Source of the DNA: Nocardia sp. NBC_01329 | GTDB lineage: Bacteria; Actinomycetota; Actinomycetes; Mycobacteriales; Mycobacteriaceae | Direction: 5' to 3' | Assembly (NCBI RefSeq): GCF_035956715.1 | Contig: NZ_CP108381.1 | Span: 5,860,001-5,924,000 of the forward strand | Length of the DNA stretch: 64,000 bases | In this document: piece by piece, positions 52,855 to 61,927 of the stretch | Layout of the letters: each line of letters opens with the position of its first letter | Numbering within the stretch: the stretch's first letter is position 1 | Made by a program: the position numbers and the translations under genes | Notes under the pieces: model-generated | Told to the model about the DNA's origin: nothing | Seen by the model: only the letters and a program-made list of their open reading frames with translations | Database searches by the model: none

Positions 52855-53961
52855 TCACAACCGGGTGCGCATCAGAACGACGTTGTACTGGTTGTGCAGG
52901 GTGGTGAGGAAGTACAGATCGCTTCCGGTCTGATAAGGAAAAATCGAGGGTGCATAGGCCGTCGGCAATTCACGATTATCGATCAATACTCGCGGTTCAC
53001 TCCAGGGTCCGGCCGGTGCGGGCGAGGTTCGCATGACCACCGAGTTGAACGGATCGGTGGTGAGGGAAACGTATTGCCCGAGATAGTCGTTCCACATCAC
53101 CGACAGTTCGCCGACACCGTGCATGATCGGCCTGGCGGCATTCACATCGCCGCGTTTCCAGCCGCCGCCGTCCCAGTATTCATAGGCGGCCAGGTCCTGG
53201 ATCTCCGGCTCCCGCACCCGGGATACGTATGCGGCATTGTCGCGACCCGATGCGGTGCCGTAGAGATAAACGTAACCAGCGTCCTTCAAAAGGGCATTCA
53301 TCTGAAAATTACGGTTCGCGCCCTCGTTCGGACGGCGAGTGAAGGCGAGATCGGCCCAGGTTTCCCCGTTATCCGCCGAAGCGGCCAGTCCGGAGTAATT
53401 GGTCGTCCAATCGCCGGGGGTGTCCCATGTTTTCACCGACATGAGACTCATGTACTGCACACCGCCCACCGAGATACCCGCGGTGGGAATTCGGCTGATC
53501 TCCAGCAGTGGGATCTTCGGGCTCGGGATAAGGTCCCTGGCCTGGCCGAACACGTCCCGGACGACGCTGTCGAAGTAAATTCCCTGACGCGGATCGACGG
53601 TATGGCTGCGGAGCAGTACATTGCTGCGCCACGCCCACATACTGCCCGCGAGAAGATTGGGAAAACCGACTCCGGCGGTATCGCCGAAAGCGGTCAGCAT
53701 TTCGCCCTGACCGTTGTCCCACATGATGCCCAGGTCGGTCCCGAGCATGTTGTAGTTCTGGGTTCCGTTCGGGCTGGCCATACCCGTCACCTGGAAAACG
53801 GCCCGGGTGGCCCCGTGTAACTGGGGGAGCCCATTGGTGCCGTTCAGCACGGGAATCGGATTGATGGCGTTGGGATTAGCGGTGGCCGGTGCGGTGACCG
53901 CAATGAGTGCGGCCGATGCGCTCGCCAGCACAGACACAAGTAAAGATCGGGTTCTCTTCAA
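52855..53961 (-). CDS. Secreted DUF4185 protein (GH183-type), copy 2
   Basis: The product has 368 residues. The signal peptide MKRTRSLLVSVLASASAALI ends near ATA-N29. The mature part is closely related to copy 1 at 43927-45018, with shared segments NMLGTDLGIMWDNGQGEM, NLLAGSMWAW, IPTAGISVGGVQYMSLMSVK and TAYAPSIFPYQTGSDLYFL. An extra insert of about five residues is near position 140. The family hydrolyses D-arabinan. Paralogy within one window suggests duplication with divergence. The 304-base gap before the next gene holds only its promoter. Confidence 0.85.
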   Translation of the reverse strand: MKRTRSLLVSVLASASAALIAVTAPATANPNAINPIPVLNGTNGLPQLHGATRAVFQVTGMASPNGTQNYNMLGTDLGIMWDNGQGEMLTAFGDTAGVGFPNLLAGSMWAWRSNVLLRSHTVDPRQGIYFDSVVRDVFGQARDLIPSPKIPLLEISRIPTAGISVGGVQYMSLMSVKTWDTPGDWTTNYSGLAASADNGETWADLAFTRRPNEGANRNFQMNALLKDAGYVYLYGTASGRDNAAYVSRVREPEIQDLAAYEYWDGGGWKRGDVNAARPIMHGVGELSVMWNDYLGQYVSLTTDPFNSVVMRTSPAPAGPWSEPRVLIDNRELPTAYAPSIFPYQTGSDLYFLTTLHNQYNVVLMRTRL

Positions 53962-54265
53962 GTCCGTCGGACCTCCGGGTCATGTCAAAGACGCCGCGGT
54001 CTTATCCGGTGCGTCTCGATGGATACACGGAACATTTCGACTGGCTGGCAGAACGCGGACATGTTAGCAGTGGATTCGGCCTGATCAGACGCATTGTCGG
54101 CGGTTCTGCGCGGGTGTCATTCGTAGCCCCCGTGGCGGCCGTGGCCGGGCCCGCGCGGTGTCGCGCCCGGGCGTTGGCCCACGGACGACATAGATCACTC
54201 CATGGTCTAATCGAAAGTTAACCGCCGATTTCAGCGGGAGACTTCAGCGAGGAAGCGGAGGACGC
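53962..54265. other. Divergent promoter region of the DUF4185 and thiolase-like genes
   Basis: This 304-base gap carries no gene. GGAAGCGGAGGACGC before position 54266 is the ribosome site of the thiolase-like gene. No palindrome of note was found. Confidence 0.4.
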
Positions 54266-55786
54266 ATGCTGCCAGCCGGAATGGACCCGCGCACACCGGT
54301 GCTCGTCGGCGTCGGACAGGTCGTGCACCGATCCGGTGAACCGGGCCTGCCCGGACCCGTCGAGCTCGCGGCCGAATCACTACGCCGCGCCGGTGCGGAC
54401 AGCGGGACCGGGGATGCGCTGCTGCGTTCGGCGGATGTGATCGCTTCGGTGGCACCGGTGAGCCGCCAGTACGCCGACCTGGGCACATTGGTCGCGGCCG
54501 AGCTGGGTGCCACCCCGAAGCAGACCGTGCAGTCGGCACCCTACGGCGGTGACGCCCCCCAGCGGCTGCTGAATCTGCTGGCGAGCGAGATAGCCGAGGG
54601 CCGCTCGGATATCGCGTTGCTCTGCGGTGCCGAATCGGTCGCCTCGTGGAACATCGCCAAACGGTCCGGCACCGATCCGGGCTGGCCGGACCAGGACGAG
54701 AACGCGCACCCTGACCGGATCATCGGCACCGACGACGCCCCCGGCACCGATATGGAGACCGCGGCCGGTCTGTGGGGCCCGAGCTATGTGTACGCGCTGA
54801 TGGAATCGGCCTTGCGTAACCGGCTCGGCCTCGACGAGCAGGCCCATCTGGCCCGGATCGGCGGGTTGTGGTCGCGGTTCTCCGCGGTGGCGGCGCGCAA
54901 CCCGTACGCGTGGTTGCCCCGGGAACGCGGCGTGAGCGAACTGATCACCTCCGGACCGGACAACCGGATGGTCTCTACTCCGTACCCCAAACTGTTGATG
55001 GCGAACCTGACGGTCGACCAGGGCGCTGCGCTGATCCTGTGCAGTGCCGCCGCGGCGGACGCGGCGGGGGTCTCGCGGGATCTGTGGGTCTTCCCGCACG
55101 GCGGCGCTACCGCCACCGATACCTGGTTCGTCTCCGAGCGCACCGATATGGCCGCTTCTCCGGCGATCGCCGCGGCCGGCCGGGCGGCGCTGGGTGGCGC
55201 GGGAATCGAGATCGACGATATCGCGCATATCGACCTGTACTCGTGCTTTCCGGTGGCCGTCCAGGTCGGCGCGGCAGCCCTCGGACTGCGCATCGACGAT
55301 CCGGCGCGGCCGCTGACCGTCACCGGCGGGCTGACCTTCGGCGGCGGGCCCGGCAACAACTACAGCACCCACGGCATCGCGGCCATGGCCGCGATTCTGC
55401 GACGCAACCCCGGTGACTACGGCCTGACCACTGCCTTGGGCTGGTATATCACCAAGCACGGTGTGGGTGTCTACTCGGCGAAACCGCCGGCCCGGATGTT
55501 CCGACCGGTGGAGGCCGAAGTACCGGTCGCCCGGCGGGCGACCGCGCCCGGTTACACGGGACCGGCGGTGATCGAGGCCTACACGGTTCCGCACCGGAAG
55601 AGCAGCGCGGGCGATGAACCCGAAGCGGTCGTGGCAAGTGCTCTGAACCCGGCCGGTGCCCGCATACTTGTCCGGGCGACGGATAGCGAGACCATCGCGG
55701 CGGTCACAGCGGCCGACCGCTTGGGCGCCGCCATCGATATCACCGCCGCCGACCGTTTCATTCTGCGTAGCGAGAGGACCGCCTGA
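54266..55786 (+). CDS. Thiolase-like acetyl-CoA acetyltransferase family protein without nucleophilic Cys
   Basis: The product has 506 residues. The start is MLPAGMDPRTPVLVGVGQVV. The thiolase fold is visible: SDIALLCGAESVAS, GGLTFGGGPGNNYSTHGIAA and the C-terminal TAPGYTGPAVIEAY segment. The usual nucleophile region reads SAPYGGDAPQRLLN and has no Cys. This agrees with an acetyl-CoA acetyltransferase-like subgroup known in actinobacteria, whose chemistry is unclear. It is coupled by one base to an enoyl-CoA hydratase gene, so an acyl-CoA pathway is likely. Confidence 0.85.
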   Translation: MLPAGMDPRTPVLVGVGQVVHRSGEPGLPGPVELAAESLRRAGADSGTGDALLRSADVIASVAPVSRQYADLGTLVAAELGATPKQTVQSAPYGGDAPQRLLNLLASEIAEGRSDIALLCGAESVASWNIAKRSGTDPGWPDQDENAHPDRIIGTDDAPGTDMETAAGLWGPSYVYALMESALRNRLGLDEQAHLARIGGLWSRFSAVAARNPYAWLPRERGVSELITSGPDNRMVSTPYPKLLMANLTVDQGAALILCSAAAADAAGVSRDLWVFPHGGATATDTWFVSERTDMAASPAIAAAGRAALGGAGIEIDDIAHIDLYSCFPVAVQVGAAALGLRIDDPARPLTVTGGLTFGGGPGNNYSTHGIAAMAAILRRNPGDYGLTTALGWYITKHGVGVYSAKPPARMFRPVEAEVPVARRATAPGYTGPAVIEAYTVPHRKSSAGDEPEAVVASALNPAGARILVRATDSETIAAVTAADRLGAAIDITAADRFILRSERTA

Positions 55787-56550
55787 TGACCGACACCGTG
55801 CTCCTGGACCGGTGCGATGCGATAACCGTGCTCACGGTGAACCGGCCCGCGGTGCGTAACGCCATCGACCTGGCCACCGCCAAGGCGATCGAGGCGGCGC
55901 TCGACGAGTTCGAGGCCGACGATTCGGCCCGAGTCCTCGTATTCACCGGAGCCGAGGGAACTTTCAGCGCCGGAATGGATCTGATCGCCATGTCGCGCGG
56001 TGAGGTTCCGGTCACCGAGAAGCGTGGTCCGCTCGGTATCGCCGCGGCGCCGCCGGTGAAGCCGATGATCGCCGCGGTCGAGGGATTCGCCCTCGCCGGT
56101 GGTTTCGAACTCGCACTGTCCGGTGATCTGATCGTCGCCGCGCGGGACGCGAAATTCGGTCTGCCCGAGGTGAAGCGGGGACTGGTGGCGGCGGCCGGTG
56201 GCGTGATGCGGCTGACCCAGCGGCTGCCGCGCAGTATCGCGGCCGAGTTGGCGCTCACCGGCGGACGGATCAGTGCCGAGCGTCTGTACCAGCTGGGCCT
56301 GGTCAACCGAGTGACCGAACCGGGTGAGGCCCTGGAGGTCGCGCTGGAATTGGCCGGGGAGATCGCGGCCGCGGCGCCGCTCGCGGTGGCCGCCAGTAAG
56401 CGGATCATCGACGAAACTCCCGGCTGGACCTCGGCGGAGGGTTTCGCGAAGCAGGGGGAGATCGCCCTTCCCGCCCTGGTTTCCGAGGACGCGGCCGAGG
56501 GCGCGCTGGCCTTCGCGGAAAAGCGCGACCCGGTCTGGCAGGGACGCTGA
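55786..56550 (+). CDS. Enoyl-CoA hydratase/isomerase (crotonase family)
   Basis: The product has 254 residues. It has the crotonase motifs GAEGTFSAGMDLIAM (oxyanion hole), AAVEGFALAGGFELALSGDL and FGLPEVKRGLVAAAGGVMRL. Glu in the second and third motif could be catalytic. Start overlaps the stop of the thiolase-like gene by one base (TGATG), so both are co-translated. The reaction is likely hydration of a 2-enoyl-CoA, substrate unknown. Confidence 0.9.
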   Translation: MTDTVLLDRCDAITVLTVNRPAVRNAIDLATAKAIEAALDEFEADDSARVLVFTGAEGTFSAGMDLIAMSRGEVPVTEKRGPLGIAAAPPVKPMIAAVEGFALAGGFELALSGDLIVAARDAKFGLPEVKRGLVAAAGGVMRLTQRLPRSIAAELALTGGRISAERLYQLGLVNRVTEPGEALEVALELAGEIAAAAPLAVAASKRIIDETPGWTSAEGFAKQGEIALPALVSEDAAEGALAFAEKRDPVWQGR

Positions 56551-56591
56551 GCGCTTACCTGCCGGAACTCACCGCGAGGCCGAGAGACGTG

Positions 56592-57272
56592 TCATGACGA
56601 GCGTTCCGCCTGGTCGACGCCCCTATCCGCGGTGCGGTCCGGGAGTTCGTGAGCGGTGAGCAGCAGGTGGTCGAAGCGGGTGCGGGTCTGCACCGCCACG
56701 CCACCGAACTCGACGAGGCCGGCGACGAGCTTCTCGGCCAGGACCCGCAGCTTGGTGTTGGTTTCCTGGGACCGCCACACCAGTACATCGAATGCCTTCT
56801 CGGCCGGGATCGCATACATCGCCATCACGGCGCCCTTGGCCTGTTCGATCGCGGAGCGCGCTTCCACGATCTCCGGCATCGCCTCGTCGATCACCTGGGT
56901 ACGGATGCTGGCCGCGGTGTCGGAGACATCGATGTAGAAGCCCATGGTGCCGATCGACGCGCCGGACCCGTCGCGCATCTCATCGCTCACCACCAGGACA
57001 TGATGCTCGGCGCCGCCGGCATCGAGGATGCGGTGCCGGGAACAGTAGGGCTGCCCGGCATCCACGACCGCCGACAGCACGTCGGCTACCTGATCCCGGT
57101 CATCAGGGTGTTTGTGCTTCAACAGAAGATCGATGGTCAGTTCGACCTCGCCAGGGTTGTAGCCGTGCAGAGCCGCGACCTCGTCGGACCATTCCCAGCG
57201 CTGCCCGTCGGCATAGAACCTGAAACCCCCCACACGCTGCGTTGCGGGGCTGGGGTTCGGCTGGATGGTCAT
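56592..57272 (-). CDS. PAS and ANTAR domain protein
   Basis: The product has 226 residues. Residues 1-120 form a PAS-like sensor (GFRFYADGQRWEWSDEVAAL). Residues 135-195 form an ANTAR RNA-binding domain with RSAIEQAKGAVMAMYAIPAE and AFDVLVWRSQETNTKLRVLA. ANTAR proteins bind paired stem loops in RNA and suppress termination. The signal is unknown. A STAS protein gene follows 116 bases downstream of its start on the same strand, suggesting a shared signalling function. Confidence 0.9.
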   Translation of the reverse strand: MTIQPNPSPATQRVGGFRFYADGQRWEWSDEVAALHGYNPGEVELTIDLLLKHKHPDDRDQVADVLSAVVDAGQPYCSRHRILDAGGAEHHVLVVSDEMRDGSGASIGTMGFYIDVSDTAASIRTQVIDEAMPEIVEARSAIEQAKGAVMAMYAIPAEKAFDVLVWRSQETNTKLRVLAEKLVAGLVEFGGVAVQTRTRFDHLLLTAHELPDRTADRGVDQAERSS

Positions 57273-57388
57273 AGGGTCTTCTCGATCACCACCCCAGTAT
57301 TGCCGCTGCCCCGATCAGCCGATCGCGCGACCTGTGCAAGTCCGAACGAAAGCAGAGGTCCGGCCGGTGGCCGGCAGCTACGGTGGGT

Positions 57389-57760
57389 TCAGGCCTGTAG
57401 CGCCTCATCGACGCTGTGATAGAGCGCGAGGAACTCCTCCAGCCCGGTGATCTCGAGCGGACGAACCACTGGCCGGTTGTGGTCGACGGCGATGCGCAGC
57501 GGCTGTCGGCGGTTCTCAGCAGTCCTGGCGGCTTTGAGTAAGGCGCTGAGGCCGTAGCCGCCCAGGAAACGCACAGCGGTCAGATCCAGGACGCAGAACC
57601 CGCCGCGGGTGTGGTCCAACCCCGTACGCACCGCCTGCATCAATTGGTGGGCGGTCGCGTGATCGACTTTCCCGTTCACCACCACGACCGCGACCTCGCC
57701 GGCCATCCGATGCTCGACCTGCAGCCCGGAAACCGCCGACGCATCCTCGCCTTCAGTCAC
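57389..57760 (-). CDS. STAS domain anti-sigma factor antagonist
   Basis: The product has 123 residues. The single STAS domain runs EHRMAGEVAVVVVNGKVDHA, then GGFCVLDLTAVRFLGGYGLS with the conserved position before GL (GGYGLSAL). The usual phosphorylatable Ser/Thr of the DxSG motif is replaced: RFLGGYGL reads FLGGYG where others have FMDSSGL. Regulation by phosphorylation is therefore doubtful. It lies upstream of the PAS-ANTAR gene on the same strand. Confidence 0.85.
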   Translation of the reverse strand: MTEGEDASAVSGLQVEHRMAGEVAVVVVNGKVDHATAHQLMQAVRTGLDHTRGGFCVLDLTAVRFLGGYGLSALLKAARTAENRRQPLRIAVDHNRPVVRPLEITGLEEFLALYHSVDEALQA

Positions 57761-58188
57761 CTATCAGACCTTATCCCTCAGAAGCCAGGTTGGTTGCTGC
57801 ACCCACCCCTCACGTCTGATGTCGTATTCACAGTTCAGCGCACTGCCATGTTCGCCTCGCCTCTCACCACGTCGCCCCCAGAGCGTCAGGTGACGGTTCG
57901 ACGTGGTGAACCGACATGAAGGATTCGAGACAATACGGGACGACGCCACATCAGCAGGTCCCGAGCGTGGCGGAAGCCAGTCCTGACATCGGCCGTGTTC
58001 ACTCCTGGTCCCGGATTGCAGAACCGTAGGTGAGCGAAGCGGGGAAGCTTTCCGGGGTTCAGCGGCTTGGCGACCAGTCACCTGAGGCTGCGCAGATTCG
58101 GCTGGTGCCCTACGTTGGCTCGCGAAGTGGCCGCGCCGGCGTCCCGGCGCCGAAATCGTCCACGGAGGTTCGTACGGGGTGGTGCTGT
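57761..58188. other. Intergenic region without recognised gene
   Basis: The 428 bases between the STAS gene and the small secreted protein gene have open frames on both strands but none with a ribosome site or a known pattern. The promoter of the STAS gene must lie at the left end. Confidence 0.4.
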
Positions 58189-58416
58189 TTACAGCATTCC
58201 GCCGGGGTTGTTGGTGGACCCGGTCTGCAGCAGCTGCAGCACCTGCGCCAGCTGGTTCGCAGATCCGGTGGCACCTCCGGTCCCCGGGGCGGTATCGGTA
58301 ACCGGTGCCGCTGGGGTCAACTGCACCGGCGCCGCGGAGGCGGTCCCGGCCGCTGTACCCACGCCGGCCGCGGCGATGGAAACGGCGGCGACGACGGTGT
58401 TGATGCTGGATCTCAC
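58189..58416 (-). CDS. Small secreted protein (75 aa)
   Basis: GTG start. A signal peptide (MRSSINTVVAAVSIAAAGVG, cleavage near TASA-A) is followed by a Pro/Thr/Gly-rich mature part of about 45 residues ending NQLAQVLQLLQTGSTNNPGG. I do not recognise the family. Small Ala/Pro-rich exported proteins of this style are common in Nocardia. Confidence 0.62.
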   Translation of the reverse strand: MRSSINTVVAAVSIAAAGVGTAAGTASAAPVQLTPAAPVTDTAPGTGGATGSANQLAQVLQLLQTGSTNNPGGML

Positions 58417-58666
58417 AGTGTTCGTATCATCGGTGTCCCACGTCGGGACAGATCGTTACACCCACAGTTGCTCAGCGGACGCAATTTCGTTACAGCGTGT
58501 ATCCCAAGTCGCCGTACAAGGTCAACGGAAGCGGCCCGAACAACTGGCCATAAACCGTTTTCGGGCTCGATCGATCAACGCGGTGGCGCCGTCCTGTGCC
58601 CGGCCGCCACCACGGGCAGCGCCCTCAGCTGTGGTTACTCCTGTATCCGACGGTTTTCGGCGAGTA

Positions 58667-59482
58667 CTACGGTGCCCCCCGGTGGCCGGCGTCGTCCCGC
58701 AGCGTGGGCAGCCAGTCCAGGAGGAGGCGGGCGCAGCCCTCTGGGTCGTCGTAGAAGGGCGTGTGCCCGCTACCCGCGAGCGTGATGTGCCGGGCACCGG
58801 GCAGCACCTCGCGAGCCCGACGGCTCTGCGTGGCATAGGTGAGCAGGATGTCGCGGTTACCCCAGGCGATCGTCACCGGTAGTCCGGCGAGAGCGGCGGA
58901 ATCCCGCAATGCGGCGTCGGTGAACGACGCGAGGGCCGGGGAGAACCCCAGCGAATCGACCGCGCCACGTGCGGTATCCAGTGCGACCTGTGCGCTGACG
59001 GCCCACGGTTTACCGAAAACCAAGCCCAGGAAAGCAGTCCGGCCGACCGGGGTGGCGAGCACTTTCGCCATTGCCGGGCCCAGAACCCGGCCGAGCTTCG
59101 CGGCCTGTCCCAGCGCCTGCTGACACCAGATCCGGCCGGCGTTGTCCCAGAAGAAGATCGGCGAGAAAGCGGTGACCGAGCGGGCCAGGCCGCGGGCGCC
59201 CAGGTTCAGCGAGATTCCGCCGCCCATGGAATTTCCGGCCAAGTGGGGTCGGTCGATGCCCTGCTCGGTGAGGAAGGCGGCGAGCGCGTCGGTCAGCGTG
59301 TCGACGGTCGTGCGCGGAAGGGGTACGGATTCGCCGAAACCGGGGAGATCCACCGCGATCACATCGAAATGTTCGGCGAGCGTGCCGATGACCGGTTCCC
59401 ATACCTGCCAGCGGCTACCGACCCCGTGGACCAGCACCAGCGGTTCACCGCGGCCTTCACGATGATGGTTGAGGATCGTCAT
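58667..59482 (-). CDS. Alpha/beta fold hydrolase
   Basis: The product has 271 residues. LVLVHGVGSRWQVWEPVIGT (HG oxyanion), the nucleophile elbow HLAGNSMGGGISLN with Ser, WGNRDILL with Asp and GSGHTPFYDDP with His form a full catalytic triad. It is a typical lipase/esterase or haloalkane-type hydrolase of unknown substrate. It stands alone; the next plus-strand gene begins 235 bases away. Confidence 0.88.
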   Translation of the reverse strand: MTILNHHREGRGEPLVLVHGVGSRWQVWEPVIGTLAEHFDVIAVDLPGFGESVPLPRTTVDTLTDALAAFLTEQGIDRPHLAGNSMGGGISLNLGARGLARSVTAFSPIFFWDNAGRIWCQQALGQAAKLGRVLGPAMAKVLATPVGRTAFLGLVFGKPWAVSAQVALDTARGAVDSLGFSPALASFTDAALRDSAALAGLPVTIAWGNRDILLTYATQSRRAREVLPGARHITLAGSGHTPFYDDPEGCARLLLDWLPTLRDDAGHRGAP

Positions 59483-59716
59483 ATGCGCCGCTCTCCGATC
59501 GGGTCGCGATTCCGGGTTTCCAGACTAACAGCAGGCGGCAGCCCTCAGTTCGGTCCGCGCGCGGCCACACTGTGACTCACGTCGGAATTCGGGGCCCCGG
59601 GTTGCGTGCCGACTGTGACTGCGACTACACACATGCGTGGACGTCACGCGGGCGGCCGCGGGTATCTTTCCCCGGCCGACGCGGCGGCCGTGTGATACAT
59701 CTGAGAGAGGAACCCG

Positions 59717-60052
59717 GTGCGGAAGACCCTGATTACCGCGACCTTCGTCATTCTGCCGTTGTTCGCGGCGGCCTGCGGTAGCGATACCGAATCCGCGCCT
59801 ACGCTGACCGAAGCGGATCTTTCCAAATCCTTGCAGGAGAAAGGACTCCAGGATCCCGCCTTCGCCGACTGTGCCGCGCAACTGTACATCGCGGAGGGCA
59901 TTTCGCAAGACGGCCTGCAAACCATGGTGGGTGACGAATTCGACACCCAGATGGCCGATCCGGAAACCCTCGGCATGAGCGAGGAAGACGCCGACAAAGC
60001 CCGGGCGGCGACCAACAAGATCGTCACCGAATGCCTCGGTAAGGCGCAGTAG
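59717..60052 (+). CDS. Small putative lipoprotein (111 aa)
   Basis: GTG start behind GAGAGG. Signal peptide with lipobox AAAC at Cys20 (LPLFAAACGSD). The mature 92 residues are acidic and helical with two further cysteines in ADCAAQLYIAEGIS and VTECLGKAQ, which could form a disulfide. I do not recognise the family by name. Attachment to the outer face of the cytoplasmic membrane is expected. Confidence 0.8.
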   Translation: MRKTLITATFVILPLFAAACGSDTESAPTLTEADLSKSLQEKGLQDPAFADCAAQLYIAEGISQDGLQTMVGDEFDTQMADPETLGMSEEDADKARAATNKIVTECLGKAQ

Positions 60053-60123
60053 CAGTAACTCGGAAATGATTCTCGCTGAGCGTAATACTGCTCTCGGGAA
60101 TCACCTCCCAGCAGCATGCCTGC

Positions 60124-60702
60124 ATGACACCACAGAATCCGCCCTTCGCCGTGGCCCGCACGGCCGCGGTGATCGGCGCCGACCCGGCGGGCGTCACCGC
60201 CGCGCTGGGGTTGCTCGACGCGGGGTTCGATGTCGCTCTCTACAGCGACCGTGACCAGAACGCGTTGCGCAATCGAACCCGGCCGGGCGTTCGGCCGGTC
60301 GCGGTGGCACCGCCCTCGGCGGGCCCACCCGGCGGCAGCCGTCGCCCCGGCCGGGCGTCACGACCCACCGGCCGTATCGCCTTCGACGGCTATCTCGGTG
60401 TCACGGTGGACAGTACGTTGGAGACCGCGGGCCGGATCACCTCCTTCGTGGAGCGGGGTGGGGCGTTTCTGGTGGAATCGGTGACCCCGGAATCGCTCGG
60501 CGCGATCGCGGCATCCACCGATCTCACCCTGGTCGCCACCGGACGGGGCCGGTTGGCCGCATACTTCCCCGCCGCCGCCGACCGTCCGGTACACCGCGGT
60601 TCGCCCCGATCGTTGAAGGGCCTGTACGTACTCACGCGGACGACCGGTTCCGATCGTGTCGAGTCGAACCCTCCCGCTGCCGGGCCCCGGATGGTGCACT
60701 GA
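60124..60702 (+). pseudogene. Decayed styrene-monooxygenase-like (StyA type) flavoprotein gene
   Basis: An open frame of 192 codons. The N-terminus carries AAVIGADPAGVTAALGLLDA, a Rossmann motif whose second glycine is Asp. After a Pro/Arg-rich joint at residues 50-82 it resumes with DGYLGVTVDSTLETAGRITS, then FVERGGAFLVESVTPESLGA and LTLVATGRGRLAAYFPAAAD. These match the middle of StyA-like monooxygenases of about 415 residues. About 200 residues are missing, including much of the FAD and substrate domains, so it is probably inactive. It heads a small operon with two flavin reductases, its usual partners. Confidence 0.62.
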
Positions 60703-60753
60703 GGACACAGCACCAGTCGAGTCCGGCCCGCGCCGGAGACAGGAGGCTCCGGC

Positions 60754-61263
60754 GTGACCGTGGCAGTAGTGGTCGGAAACCCGAAACCGGCATCTCGAAC
60801 TCTTTCCGCGGCCGTCGGCCTCGCCACGGCGCTACGGCCGGATACCGAGCCCGCCGTCATCGACCTGGTCGAATTCGGGCCCGGTCTGCTCAACTGGGGC
60901 GATCCGGCCGTAACCGAGGCCACGCGCACCGTCGCTGCCGCCGAACTGGTGGTTTTCGCCAGCCCGACCTTCAAAGCCACCTATACCGGGCTCCTGAAAC
61001 TGTTTCTGGAGCAGTTCGACGGCGGTACCGGGCTGGCCGGAGTGCTGGCCGTTCCACTGATGCTGGGTGCGGGGCCCGCTCATGCGCTCGCCCCGGATCT
61101 GCTGCTCAAACCGGTCCTGGTCGAACTGGGCGCGACCACCGCCCTGCCGGGGTTGTACCTCTCCGACCGGAGGTTCGCCGAGGACGGCGCGCTCGACGCG
61201 TACGCAGACCGGTGGCGACCGGTGGCGCGGGCGCTGTCGGCGGCGACAACCCATTCGAAGTGA
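60754..61263 (+). CDS. NAD(P)H-dependent FMN reductase
   Basis: The product has 169 residues with a GTG start behind AGGAGG. Flavodoxin-like fold: VAVVVGNPKPASRTLSAAVG (phosphate loop) and ELVVFASPTFKATYTGLLKL followed by EQFDGG, as in SsuE/MsuE. It reduces FMN for a partner monooxygenase. The flavin reductase gene starts 12 bases later, so both belong to one operon with the StyA-like remnant. Confidence 0.87.
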   Translation: MTVAVVVGNPKPASRTLSAAVGLATALRPDTEPAVIDLVEFGPGLLNWGDPAVTEATRTVAAAELVVFASPTFKATYTGLLKLFLEQFDGGTGLAGVLAVPLMLGAGPAHALAPDLLLKPVLVELGATTALPGLYLSDRRFAEDGALDAYADRWRPVARALSAATTHSK

Positions 61264-61274
61264 AAGGGCGAATC

Positions 61275-61772
61275 ATGAACGAGATCTTCGAAACCCCTGC
61301 CGACGGCACCGGTCTGCGCCGAGCCTTCGCCAACTTCCCGAGCGGGGTCGTCGCGGTCTGTGCCGATATCGAGGGAAAGCCGGTCGGACTGGCGGTCAGC
61401 ACATTCGTCCCGGTCTCCCTGGATCCGCCGCTGGTTTCGTTCTGCATCCAGAACAGCTCGTCGACCTGGCCCGAACTGGTCGACGCGGGGTATCTCGGCC
61501 TGAGCCTGCTGGGCACCGATCAGCAGGAGGCGGCGCGCTCGCTCAGCTCCCGCACCGGTGATCGTTTCCGTGACCTGGACCTGCACGAGGGCACCGGCGA
61601 AGCACTGTTCATCCAGGGCGCGTCGGTATGGATCGAGGGGACGCCCGAAGCGCATGTCCCGGCCGGCGACCACACCGTGGTGATTCTGCGGGTCAACCGG
61701 CTGGCCATCCATCCGGATCGCGAACCTCTCGTCTTCCACGGCTCCCGCTTCCGCCTGCTGCACGCGAGCTGA
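61275..61772 (+). CDS. Flavin reductase family protein (StyB/HpaC-like)
   Basis: The product has 165 residues. ATG behind AAAGGG; an upstream in-frame extension is ignored. FANFPSGVVAVCADIEGKPV, then GLAVSTFVPVSLDPPLVSFC with IQNSSSTWP are family features of FMN-binding split-barrel reductases that supply reduced flavin to two-component monooxygenases. Its former partner is likely the decayed StyA-like gene. Confidence 0.88.
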   Translation: MNEIFETPADGTGLRRAFANFPSGVVAVCADIEGKPVGLAVSTFVPVSLDPPLVSFCIQNSSSTWPELVDAGYLGLSLLGTDQQEAARSLSSRTGDRFRDLDLHEGTGEALFIQGASVWIEGTPEAHVPAGDHTVVILRVNRLAIHPDREPLVFHGSRFRLLHAS

Positions 61773-61927
61773 CGACGCAGCGGCCGGGACGAGCACGCGT
61801 ATCGGACGGTGTCGCGTCGCGGTACTCGGGGGCAGAACCCGGGCGTCGCGCAATACTCGGTGGCATGAGTCGGCGAAACGGCGGCAATTCGCTGGAGGAG
61901 TGCTCCCGGCTTTGCGAGAGTAGCCGC

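Noticed and set aside
58030..58882. Two overlapping long plus-strand frames opposite the small secreted protein
   Set aside because: They cross the antisense of the signal-peptide gene and the hydrolase gene and lack domain patterns.
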